Shown here: positions 46,079-54,142 of the stretch, piece by piece | Position numbering within the stretch: the stretch's first letter is position 1 | Layout of the letters: each line of letters starts with the position of its first letter | Assembly: GCF_900078315.1 (NCBI RefSeq) | Contig: NZ_FKBS01000025.1 | Span: 248,001-312,000 of the forward strand | Direction: 5' to 3' | DNA length: 64,000 nucleotides | Source: Bordetella ansorpii | Lineage (GTDB): Bacteria > Pseudomonadota > Gammaproteobacteria > Burkholderiales > Burkholderiaceae_B | Position numbers and translations under genes: made by a program | Notes under the pieces: generated by a model | Seen by the model: only the letters and a program-made list of their open reading frames with translations | Told to the model about the DNA's origin: nothing | The model's database searches: none

Positions 46079-48973
46079 ATGGACAAGACGATGCAGTTGC
46101 GCGTGATCGCGGCCATGCAGGACCGGCTGTCCGGGCCGCTCAACAAGGTACGCGGCAGCGCCGGCCCGGCGGCGCGCGGGGTCGCCGAGCTGCGCGATAA
46201 GCTCAAGGCTCTGTCCGCAGCCCAACGCGACGTTGGCCGCTTCGGCGACTTGACGCGCGACCTGCAGTCCACCCGTACGCAGCTCGCGGCCGCACAGCAG
46301 CGCGTTGCCGCGCTGGCTCAGCAGATGCGGGCCGTCGAAGCCCCGACTCGCGACATGCAGCGCGAATTCAACGGCGCAGTCCGCGCGGCGCAACAGCTCA
46401 AGGCGCAGGCCGGCGGGCAGGCCATCGAGTTGCAGCGCCTGCGGTCCAGCCTGTCCGGCGCCGGCATTTCCACCGCCAACCTGGTGCAGCACGAACGGGA
46501 GCTGCGCCAGAGCATCGCCACGACCAACCAGGCGTTGGACAGGCAGACAGCGCGCCTGAAGGCCACCGCGATGCAGCAGGAACGCATGGCACGCGCCCGC
46601 CAGGCGCTGGACCGTGGGCGCAACGTCGCCATGGGCGCGGCAGCGGCCGGCGCCGGCGGCCTGGGCGCCGGCTTCACGCTGGCCCAGCCGCTGAAAGCCA
46701 TCGTGAACGCGTTCGCGCCGGCCGAAGACGCCGCAACACAGTTGCGCGTATCGCTAATGGGCGCGGGCGGCACCGTGGGCGAGGATTTCCAGCGCATCGC
46801 CGACCTGGCCACGCGCCTGGGCGACCGCCTGCCGGGCACCACGGCCGACTTCCAGAACATGATGACGATGCTGCGCCGCCAGGGCATGTCGTCGGCCAGC
46901 ATCCTGGGCGGCCTGGGCGAAGCCACCGCCTACCTGGGCGTGCAGTTGAAAATGCCCGCCACCGCCGCGGCCGAATTCGCGGCCAAGATGCAGGACGCCA
47001 CGCGCACGACCGAAGCCGACATGATGGGGCTGATGGACGTCATCCAGCGCACGTTCTATATCGGCGTCGATTCGGGCAACATGCTGCAGGGCTTCACCAA
47101 GCTGTCGCCGGTGCTGGGCATCATCAAGAAAGAAGGCCTGGAGGCCAGCAAGATGCTCGCCCCGCTGCTGGTCATGATGGATCAGACCGGCATGGCCGGC
47201 GAGAGCGCCGGCAACGCCCTGCGCAAGGTGTTCCAGTCGGGCCTGGACACCAAGAAGCTGAGCGATGCGAACGACGCGCTGAAGGCGGCCGGCAAAGGCT
47301 TTTCCCTGGACTTCAGCGACGGCAAGGGCGAGTTCGGCGGACTGGACAACCTTTTCGCACAGCTCGACAAGCTCAACCAGTTGAACAGCATGCAGCGCAC
47401 CACGGTGCTCAAGAAGCTGTTCGGCGACGATGCCGAAACCCTGCAGGTCGTGGCCACGCTCATGTCAAAGGGCATGGCCGGCTATCAGGAAGTCGTCGGC
47501 AAGATGAACAACCAGGCCGACCTGCAGACGCGCGTCAATGAACAGCTCAACACGCTGCAGAACGTGGCCGAGGCCGCGCAGGGCTCGTTCACCAACGCGC
47601 TGGCCGAGGTGGGCGCCACCGTCGCCCCGCAACTGAAGGACCTGCTCAACGCCCTGGGCGACGTGGCATCCGGCGTGGGCGCGTGGGTCCGCGAGAACCC
47701 CGCCGTCGCCCGTGCCGCCGTGCTGGTCGTGGCCGGCGTGGCGGCGCTGGCCACCGTGTTCGGCACCCTGGCGCTGGCCATCGGCGCGGTGCTGGGTCCG
47801 CTGGCGTTCAGTCGGTTCCTGCTGACCGCGGTGGGCGTGCGCGTGCCGGTGGCTGGCCGCGCCCTGGGCATGCTCGGCACGGCGTTGCGCGCTGTCGGCA
47901 CCGCTGCTATGTGGATGGGCCGCGCGATGCTGGCCAACCCCATTCTGCTGGGGGTTGCCGCCATCGCCGGCGCCGCGTACCTCATCTACACCTACTGGGG
48001 ACCGATCACCGCGTTTTTCGGCGCGCTATGGCAGCGCGTGCGCGCCGCCTTCGACGCGGCCATGGGCTGGATACGGTCGCTGCTGGCCAGTTCCGACCCG
48101 CTGGCCATGCTGGGCGCGGCGTGGCGCGGCCTGGCCCGCTTCTACGCGGATCTGTGGGCCGGCATTTGGGCGGGCATCCGCGCCGCGCTGGATGGCATCG
48201 GCGCGCTGCTGCAGGGATGGAGCCCACTGACCGCGCTGTCGGCCGCCTGGCGCGCCGTGGCCGGCTTCATCGCCGATACCTGGGCCAGTATCTCGACTGC
48301 CGCCGCCGGCGGCATCGGCTCGATCACCGCCGCGTTGGCCAACTGGTCGCCCCTGGGCGTGCTCTACCAGGCGTTCACGTCGGCCCTGTCAGCGCTCGGC
48401 ATCGACATGCCAGCGCGGTTCAGCGAGCTGGGCGGGATGCTGATGCAGGGCCTGATAAACGGCGTGACCAACATGGCCGGCGCTGTACAGGCGACCATCA
48501 GCAACATGGGCGGCGAGGTGGTGACCTGGTTCAAAGACAAGCTCGGCATCCGCTCGCCGTCACGCGTCATGATGGAGATGGGCGGGTACGTGTCCGAGGG
48601 CGCCGCAGTCGGCATTGCCCGCCGCCAGCCGGCCGCCATACAGGCCGCTCAGGCGCTCGCAATGTCGGTGACGATGGGAGCTACCCCCACCCCCGTTCCG
48701 GCAGCCCTGGCCGCCTCTGGCGCCCTGGGCGGGCCATCGCCGGCCATCGGCCAGCCCGACACCGGGGCGCCGCGCTTCGACACGCGGCAGCCGGTGCGTG
48801 CAGTCCCACCCGCCGCGCCCTCGATCACGATCCAGGGCGACACCATCACCCTGCATCTGACCGTCCAGGGCGGTAACCCCCAGGACATCGCCCGCGCCGT
48901 GCAGGACGCGCTGCGCCAGCGCGACATAGAGAAATCCGCCCGCGTGCGTTCCACGCTGCGCGACAACGATTAG
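46079..48973 (+). CDS. T: Tail tape measure protein (P2 gpT family)
   Basis: 964 aa. The N-terminal third is coiled coil rich in Gln/Ala, followed by a TP901-type tape-measure core (GTVGEDFQRIADLATRLGDR, GSGNAL-like KVFQSGLDTKKLSDA). Hydrophobic segments lie near residues 535-565 and 615-650 (ANPILLGVAAIAGAAYLIYT). Its length sets tail length. It starts 6 bp after E'. Confidence 0.93.
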   Translation: MDKTMQLRVIAAMQDRLSGPLNKVRGSAGPAARGVAELRDKLKALSAAQRDVGRFGDLTRDLQSTRTQLAAAQQRVAALAQQMRAVEAPTRDMQREFNGAVRAAQQLKAQAGGQAIELQRLRSSLSGAGISTANLVQHERELRQSIATTNQALDRQTARLKATAMQQERMARARQALDRGRNVAMGAAAAGAGGLGAGFTLAQPLKAIVNAFAPAEDAATQLRVSLMGAGGTVGEDFQRIADLATRLGDRLPGTTADFQNMMTMLRRQGMSSASILGGLGEATAYLGVQLKMPATAAAEFAAKMQDATRTTEADMMGLMDVIQRTFYIGVDSGNMLQGFTKLSPVLGIIKKEGLEASKMLAPLLVMMDQTGMAGESAGNALRKVFQSGLDTKKLSDANDALKAAGKGFSLDFSDGKGEFGGLDNLFAQLDKLNQLNSMQRTTVLKKLFGDDAETLQVVATLMSKGMAGYQEVVGKMNNQADLQTRVNEQLNTLQNVAEAAQGSFTNALAEVGATVAPQLKDLLNALGDVASGVGAWVRENPAVARAAVLVVAGVAALATVFGTLALAIGAVLGPLAFSRFLLTAVGVRVPVAGRALGMLGTALRAVGTAAMWMGRAMLANPILLGVAAIAGAAYLIYTYWGPITAFFGALWQRVRAAFDAAMGWIRSLLASSDPLAMLGAAWRGLARFYADLWAGIWAGIRAALDGIGALLQGWSPLTALSAAWRAVAGFIADTWASISTAAAGGIGSITAALANWSPLGVLYQAFTSALSALGIDMPARFSELGGMLMQGLINGVTNMAGAVQATISNMGGEVVTWFKDKLGIRSPSRVMMEMGGYVSEGAAVGIARRQPAAIQAAQALAMSVTMGATPTPVPAALAASGALGGPSPAIGQPDTGAPRFDTRQPVRAVPPAAPSITIQGDTITLHLTVQGGNPQDIARAVQDALRQRDIEKSARVRSTLRDND

Positions 48974-48984
48974 GAGATCCCGCC

Positions 48985-49440
48985 ATGATGATGGCCCTGG
49001 GCATGTTCGTGTTCGGCCTGCCGACGCTGGCCTACGAGACGCTGGAGCGTTCCACCGAGTGGCGCCACCCGTCAAACTCCCGCGTAGGCGCCATGCCCGC
49101 CTACCAGTTCATCGGCAAAGGCCAGGACACTATCAGCCTGGCCGGCCGTCTGATACCCGACGTTGCCGGCTCCGGCGGCTCGCTCACGCTGCTGCGCCGC
49201 ATGGCGGACACTGGCCGAGCCTATGTGCTGGTGTCCGGCATGGGCAGGGTATACGGCGCCTACGTCATCACGGACCTGAAGGAATCCGAATCGCTGCACT
49301 ACGTCAACGGCATGCCGCAGCGCACGGAATTCACCATCTCCCTGACATGCGTCAGCGATGCCGAGGCGCGCAGCTTGCTGGACGATCTGCAGTTGCCCAT
49401 CGGGCACATGGATGGTTCCGTGCTCGACTGGAGCCTGTAG
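48985..49440 (+). CDS. U: Tail protein U (P2 gpU family)
   Basis: 151 aa. MALGMFVFGLPTLAYETLER, STEWRHPSNSRVGAMPAYQF and GKGQDTISLAGRL are hallmarks of gpU, a tail-end protein. It is 11 bp after gpT. Confidence 0.94.
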   Translation: MMMALGMFVFGLPTLAYETLERSTEWRHPSNSRVGAMPAYQFIGKGQDTISLAGRLIPDVAGSGGSLTLLRRMADTGRAYVLVSGMGRVYGAYVITDLKESESLHYVNGMPQRTEFTISLTCVSDAEARSLLDDLQLPIGHMDGSVLDWSL

Positions 49441-49442
49441 CC

Positions 49443-50492
49443 ATGGCGTTCGACGCGCTCACCGCCTATCCGGAACCCCTATGGAGTGTCACCCTCGACG
49501 GGCGCGACATCACCGGCCGCATCGCGCCCAGGCTGATGCACCTGACGCTGACCGAGTGCCGAAGCGACCAGGCCGACCAGCTCGACATCGAGGTGAGCGA
49601 CCACGACGGCGCCGTAGCGATCCCTGCGCGCGGCGTCGTCATCCGCGTGCGGCTCGGATGGTCCGGCGCCGGCATGGTTGACAAAGGCGCGTTCACGGTG
49701 GACGAGGTGGAATACACCACCGCGCCGACCCGCATCACGATCCGCGCGCGCAGCGCCGATCTGAAGTCTGCGCTGCGCGTGCGCAATGAACGCAGTTTTC
49801 ACGGCAAGACCATCGGCGATATCGTCGCCAGCGTGGCCGCCGACCACGGGCTGCAGGCCGTCGTGGGCGAGAACATCAAGGCCATGAAGGTCCCGCACAT
49901 CGACCAGACCAATGAATCGGACGCGGCGTTTCTGAACCGCATCGGCAAGCGATACGACACGGTTGCCACGGTGAAGGACGGCCGCCTGCTGTTCGTGCCC
50001 ATCGCGCGCGGCGAGACCGCCAGCGGCCAGGCCACGCCCACCACCACACTGCGCCTGATTGATGGCGACCGCGTGCGGTTCCACGTCGCCGACCGGGATG
50101 CATACACCGGCGTCAGCGCATTCTGGCAGGACAAGCGCGCGGGCCAGAACCGCCGCCAGCGCGTACTGTTCGGTGTCATCGGCAACGCCAAGCGCCTGCG
50201 CACGCTGTACGGCAGCGAAGCGGACGCGCTGGCGGCGGCGCAAGCCGAATGGGAACGGATACAGCGCGGCGTGGCCACGTTTGAAATGGAGCTGGCACGC
50301 GGCCGGCCTGACCTATCCGTGCAGGGCAAGCTGCACGTGCCCGAGCTGAAGGCGCCGCTGGGCGGCTACGTGTGGCTGATGAAACAGCTCACGCACCGCC
50401 TGGACGACAGCGGGCTAACCACGCGCATAGAGGGCGAGACGGCCGAGGCGGCAGAGCTGCGCGATTCGGATAGCGAAGGCGAGACACCGTAA
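49443..50492 (+). CDS. D: Tail protein D (P2 gpD family, late control/hub)
   Basis: 349 aa from the ATG at 49443. DITGRIAPRLMHLTLTECRS, DQADQLDIEVSDHDG and HIDQTNESDAAFLNRIGKRY identify gpD, the baseplate hub that holds the gpV spike. It is the last late structural gene before the immunity region. Confidence 0.94.
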   Translation: MAFDALTAYPEPLWSVTLDGRDITGRIAPRLMHLTLTECRSDQADQLDIEVSDHDGAVAIPARGVVIRVRLGWSGAGMVDKGAFTVDEVEYTTAPTRITIRARSADLKSALRVRNERSFHGKTIGDIVASVAADHGLQAVVGENIKAMKVPHIDQTNESDAAFLNRIGKRYDTVATVKDGRLLFVPIARGETASGQATPTTTLRLIDGDRVRFHVADRDAYTGVSAFWQDKRAGQNRRQRVLFGVIGNAKRLRTLYGSEADALAAAQAEWERIQRGVATFEMELARGRPDLSVQGKLHVPELKAPLGGYVWLMKQLTHRLDDSGLTTRIEGETAEAAELRDSDSEGETP

Positions 50493-50618
50493 GAAATCTT
50501 TCGACCCTATTGGTTACACGCGCTGCAGGCCTTGCCGCGCCGCTGCAAATACAGCACGTTGCCATCAGCGATAAACGAGGGGCCGGAGCGCGCGGGCTCC
50601 GGTTCTTCACCTTCAGGA

Positions 50619-51071
50619 TCAGGCAGCGGCGCGTCGTCGTTTTGACTCTATCCCCAGGCTTTCGATGAAGCTGCGCACCAGGATATCCAGCCGCTTTTTT
50701 TCTCCCTTGGGCAGCGCGTCGTAGTCGGTACGAGCCACCGAGAAAGGCCAGTCCGAAGCCCGCTCTGGCTTTACAGCCGCTGCTGGCGGCTTGTCAGAAC
50801 GGTGCACCGCTATCGCGTCAATCTTGGCCTGGAGAGTAGGGCTGAAGTCTCCGACCCTACAGCCCAGCCACGACGCGAACTGAATGGCGGCGTCAATGTG
50901 CAGAGGTGATTTGCCATTGAAGTAGCCACTTACAGCACTCTGATTCGCGTAGCCCATGTGTTCGGCCAGTGTCTCTTGCGTCAGGCCAAGCGCGCCCTTT
51001 CGCGCGTTAAAGATCGCCTTCAGGCGCGCGGCGTCTTGCAGTTGTTCGGCGGATAGCGGTTTGGCTGGCAT
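50619..51071 (-). CDS. Phage repressor (C/CI-like)
   Basis: 150 aa. A helix-turn-helix (ALGLTQETLAEHMGYANQSA, VSGYFNGKSPL) precedes a C-terminal tail WPFSVARTDYDALPKGEKKR, LDILVRSFIE that resembles the two island regulators at 21665 and 22455. No LexA-type peptidase domain, so the switch may not be RecA-cleaved. It diverges from Cro over an operator region with repeated ACACCGTCTA. Confidence 0.88.
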   Translation of the reverse strand: MPAKPLSAEQLQDAARLKAIFNARKGALGLTQETLAEHMGYANQSAVSGYFNGKSPLHIDAAIQFASWLGCRVGDFSPTLQAKIDAIAVHRSDKPPAAAVKPERASDWPFSVARTDYDALPKGEKKRLDILVRSFIESLGIESKRRRAAA

Positions 51072-51082
51072 GCTGTGACTTT

Positions 51083-51148
51083 ATTACACCGTCTAATAGT
51101 TCACGAAATACACTAATAATTGACCGAGAGTAATACACCGTCTATTAT
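51083..51148. promoter_or_regulatory. Immunity operators and the early promoter
   Basis: TTACACCGTCTAATA-type repeats occur at 51083-51099 and 51132-51148 with a weaker copy between (51107-51120). A strong rightward promoter, TTGACC (51120-51125), 17 bp, TATTAT (51143-51148), is covered by the right copy. The left copy lies over the repressor's own promoter region. Confidence 0.75.
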
Positions 51149-51156
51149 TTGGTTCC

Positions 51157-51384
51157 ATGAACCCGATCAAACGCATCCGACAGAAGCTCGGCCTCACCCA
51201 GGCGGAGCTGGCGCGCGCTCTGGGCCAGTCACAAGGCAACATCTCCCACTACGAAACCGGAAGGCAGACCGTACCGGGCGAAGTGGCAAAGAAGCTGATC
51301 GACTTGGGCAAGCAGCAGCGCCGGCGCATCACCCTGGGCGATATCTATCCGTCAAAGCCCCAGGACAGCAGGAACCCGGAATGA
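51157..51384 (+). CDS. Cro-like HTH regulator
   Basis: 75 aa. RQKLGLTQAELARALGQSQG, NISHYETGRQTVPGEVAKKL is a clear XRE/YdaS-like HTH. It is the first gene of the rightward early operon and overlaps the Ogr-like gene by 4 bp. Likely Cro/Cox role in opposing the repressor. Confidence 0.88.
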   Translation: MNPIKRIRQKLGLTQAELARALGQSQGNISHYETGRQTVPGEVAKKLIDLGKQQRRRITLGDIYPSKPQDSRNPE

Positions 51385-51674
51385 ACGTCTTAGGCATGAA
51401 CTGCCCCCACTGCGAGACCTGGGCAACCGTCCGCTCCAGTGAACGCGTGTCCGCCACGCTGCGCATCGTGTATTTCCAATGCCGTGAGCTGAACTGTGGC
51501 CACACGTGGAAGGCGCACATCGAAGCGGTCATGACCATCACGCCGTCCGCAATGCCGCGGCCCGGCATCGAACTGCCGATCTCGCCACACAGCGAGAACA
51601 TCCGCCGCGCGGCAGCGGCAAAAGCCGACCCCCGTCAACAGCAAATGAGCCTCGACCATGCCGACCATGCTTAA
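51381..51674 (+). CDS. ogr: Ogr/Delta-like zinc-finger late activator
   Basis: 97 aa. CPHC, 21 or so residues, then C-x4-C-G-H-T-W is the Ogr/Delta zinc-finger signature (MNCPHCETWATVRSSERVSA, FQCRELNCGHTW). Ogr binds late promoters and recruits RNA polymerase. Its place in the early operon right after cro, rather than next to gpD, differs from P2. Confidence 0.88.
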   Translation: MNVLGMNCPHCETWATVRSSERVSATLRIVYFQCRELNCGHTWKAHIEAVMTITPSAMPRPGIELPISPHSENIRRAAAAKADPRQQQMSLDHADHA

Positions 51675-52113
51675 CCACGCGCCCCGCAGCGCATTCCCGT
51701 TCTCGGTCCAGACATCCGCTGCATCGGCCACCGCCAGCAACACCATGGCCTGCCCGATTGCCGCGCCCGACTTCGGCCGCGACTTCCTCAGCGACCAGGC
51801 CCACCAGTTCCTGCGCCTGGAACTGGACAACGGTGCCGTCATCCCCAGCGTGCGCGACAACCACCTGCTTTCGCGCTGCGCCAATCACCTGATGGCCATC
51901 TGCCGCTGCTCGCAGCGCACCGCCGAGACCTACGCCGCCCAGGCCATCGCCGAGCTGGCCAGCCACCGCAGCAGTGTCGCTTTCGACATCGACCGCAGCA
52001 CCACCTACTGCCTGTTCGTGAACGACCGGGCATCGGGCACCACGCGCGCCATATCCGCCGCCGAAGTGCTCGCATTGCTGCGCCAGGCCGAAGCCGCTGC
52101 GGTGGCAGCATGA
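51658..52113 (+). CDS. Hypothetical early protein
   Basis: 151 aa, overlapping the Ogr-like gene by 17 bp and the next by 4 bp. No domain recognised. The segment DQAHQFLRLELDNGAVIPSV, RDNHLLSRCANHL is protein-like. It belongs to the early operon. Confidence 0.75.
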   Translation: MPTMLNHAPRSAFPFSVQTSAASATASNTMACPIAAPDFGRDFLSDQAHQFLRLELDNGAVIPSVRDNHLLSRCANHLMAICRCSQRTAETYAAQAIAELASHRSSVAFDIDRSTTYCLFVNDRASGTTRAISAAEVLALLRQAEAAAVAA

Positions 52114-52337
52114 GTACCGTCGTCTACGACAACGGCGATAGGGGCCTGCTGATGGTGCATGACGACGCGATATCCGTCCGCCATAGCGACAGCATCGTCC
52201 GTGCCCCTGGGCTCTGGCATTCATTTCTGTTCGGCCCCGCTGCCAAGTTCTTCGACTACCCGGAGCGCGCGGCCGTCGTAGACGATTTCGGCACGCTTGT
52301 CCCTGTCGCAGCCCCTGCCACCAAGGCCGTCCCCTAG
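52110..52337 (+). CDS. Hypothetical early protein
   Basis: 75 aa, translationally coupled to the upstream gene. STVVYDNGDRGLLMVHDDAI and HSFLFGPAAKFFDYPERAAV; no family recognised. Confidence 0.7.
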   Translation: MSTVVYDNGDRGLLMVHDDAISVRHSDSIVRAPGLWHSFLFGPAAKFFDYPERAAVVDDFGTLVPVAAPATKAVP

Positions 52338-52418
52338 CCGCCCCTAAACCAACGAAGCAATCTCATCAGCACACGCCCAGCGTGCGCTGCGGACAACTGT
52401 TGCCTGGAGAAACGCAAC

Positions 52419-52658
52419 ATGCCTGCTATCCCCATCATGGCCCGGGTCGAGGCCCATATGTACGACCACCAGTTGATCGCCCTCAATGGCCTGCTGGAAC
52501 GACTCCTGATCGCCCATTACGAGACCACGGACAGCCCATTCCACGGGGCCGCAGACGGCGATTCCGACCTGGCCGCCGACATGCTGGAGGGCGCGTGCCA
52601 GTTGCACGTCGCCGCGCGCCGTGCGATGCGCGAACGGGACATGCTGGAGGCCGCATGA
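52419..52658 (+). CDS. Hypothetical early protein
   Basis: 79 aa, helical (MYDHQLIALNGLLERLLIAH). It is followed with a 4-bp overlap by the DUF4406-like gene. Role unknown. Confidence 0.7.
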   Translation: MPAIPIMARVEAHMYDHQLIALNGLLERLLIAHYETTDSPFHGAADGDSDLAADMLEGACQLHVAARRAMRERDMLEAA

Positions 52659-52963
52659 AGCTCTACCTGACCGGCCCCATGCTCGGCTTGCCTGCCGCCA
52701 ACTTGCCAGCGTTCCGTGATGCCGCGGCGCGCCTGCAGGCCCAGGGCTTCGATGTGGTGAGCCCCGCGCCCCTGCCCGATTGCGCGCTGGTGCAGCCCCG
52801 GCACCTGGTGACCTGCGATGCCATCGTGCTGCTGCCGGGCTGGCGGAAGTCGCCCGCCGCTGCCCAGGACCACGCGCTGGCCGTGCGCATGCGCATTCCC
52901 GTGTGGCAGTACGCCGACGATCCCAGCTACGCCGTCACGCTGCGCAGTGTGCGGCCGTGCTGA
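52655..52963 (+). CDS. DUF4406-like protein (nucleoside 2-deoxyribosyltransferase-related)
   Basis: 102 aa. KLYLTGPMLGLPAANLPAFR, AARLQAQGFDVVSPAPLPDC and CDAIVLLPGWRKSPAAAQDH follow the Rossmann-like nucleoside deoxyribosyltransferase superfamily found in many phages. The catalytic Glu of active enzymes is not evident, so enzyme activity is uncertain. Confidence 0.82.
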   Translation: MKLYLTGPMLGLPAANLPAFRDAAARLQAQGFDVVSPAPLPDCALVQPRHLVTCDAIVLLPGWRKSPAAAQDHALAVRMRIPVWQYADDPSYAVTLRSVRPC

Positions 52964-52968
52964 TTGCC

Positions 52969-53262
52969 ATGAAGACCCGCCCACGCCCCGCCACGCCGGC
53001 GCAGCTTGCCCGGGCCTACGACGTAGCGCGCTTGCGCGGCACGCTCGCCGAGGCGCTGCGCTCCCCGCTGCTGGCCCGCTGCCTGGAACTGACCGCCGAG
53101 GCGCTGGCCGCTGACCAGCCCCGCCCGAACGACTACCGGCCGCCGCCGGTCGCACCGCCGCCCGAGCCGGCCCGCCCCGTATCGACCCGTATCACCAACA
53201 CACCCGACAACCCGCCGCGCCGCGACGTGAAGCGCGCGAGCGCGGGCGACTTGGACGAATGA
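52969..53262 (+). CDS. Hypothetical early protein, Pro-rich C-terminus
   Basis: 97 aa. A helical N-terminal half ([20 protein letters not shown]) and a Pro/Arg-rich C-terminal half without recognisable domain. It overlaps the next gene by 4 bp. Confidence 0.65.
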   Translation: MKTRPRPATPAQLARAYDVARLRGTLAEALRSPLLARCLELTAEALAADQPRPNDYRPPPVAPPPEPARPVSTRITNTPDNPPRRDVKRASAGDLDE

Positions 53263-53858
53263 CCATGACTACCCCTACTCCACCAGCCAATGCGGTGCAC
53301 GCCGACGATATAGCGGTTGACCTGTTCGCCGCCGCGATGAAAAAGAAGCTGGCCCAGGCCCGCGCCAAAGGCCGCTCCGGCTGGGAAGACTGCCCGCCGG
53401 CTATCTTGTCCCACATGCTGCGTGAACACGTCGATAAAGGCGACCCGCGCGACGTGGCCAACTACTGCATGATGCTGTGGCATCACGGACAGGACATCTT
53501 GCCCGTGCCGGCGACCGAGACCGAGCGCCTGGCCGCCATCGGGAAACAACTCGATGACCGCGGCATTGCTTTGCCGCCCCTGGACAACATCTCCGACTAC
53601 CTCATCCTGGCGGTTCGCAAGGGCACGCTGACGGCCGACACGGAAGCCTTCTTGCAGCGATGCGTTGCCGCGATCTCCGAACGCCAGAAGCTCGCCGTAG
53701 TCGCCGGCGATGCCGGCGAACGCCTCATCGCGTCTGCGGATGCGCTGCGGCAGATCATTGCCATTGCGGACGAGCGTCCGCACGCACCCGTAGGCCATGT
53801 AATCGAGCATGAAGTCCCGGTCGCGCGCGCCGCCACGTACAACGGGCGGGAGGGATGA
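53259..53858 (+). CDS. Hypothetical early protein
   Basis: 199 aa. The N-terminal half includes [20 protein letters not shown]-like sequence ([38 protein letters not shown]) common in phage proteins of unknown function. Overlaps the next gene by 4 bp. Confidence 0.75.
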   Translation: MTMTTPTPPANAVHADDIAVDLFAAAMKKKLAQARAKGRSGWEDCPPAILSHMLREHVDKGDPRDVANYCMMLWHHGQDILPVPATETERLAAIGKQLDDRGIALPPLDNISDYLILAVRKGTLTADTEAFLQRCVAAISERQKLAVVAGDAGERLIASADALRQIIAIADERPHAPVGHVIEHEVPVARAATYNGREG

Positions 53859-54142
53859 TGGGCTACATCAATCCGCTGTTGCGACTGCCCGCTGGCCGGG
53901 CTCTGTTGAAGCTGCCCACGGCCGAGCGCCAGCGCATCGAGGCGGTTATGCGAGAACTGCGCGACCAGGCGAACACCGAAGCAGAAACGGCCTGGCGTCG
54001 GCGTAAAGGCCCGATGGCCGCCTATTGGCGCGCGGTGGCCACCTACGCCCGGCACATTGCGCACGCCGTGTCCATCGACAAAACGATAGAGGGCCGCCGC
54101 GCCGGGAAGGGCGCAACCGACCTAGGGGAACGAAAGTGCTGA
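53855..54142 (+). CDS. Hypothetical early protein
   Basis: 95 aa, helical, basic ([20 protein letters not shown]). Its last 7 bases overlap the GTG start of the methyltransferase gene. No function recognised. Confidence 0.65.
   Translation: MMGYINPLLRLPAGRALLKLPTAERQRIEAVMRELRDQANTEAETAWRRRKGPMAAYWRAVATYARHIAHAVSIDKTIEGRRAGKGATDLGERKC

Noticed and set aside
50507-50650. Short minus frame ending in IADGNVLYLQRRGKACSACN
   Set aside because: Looks protein-like, but an in-frame stop lies upstream and there is no start codon before the open part.
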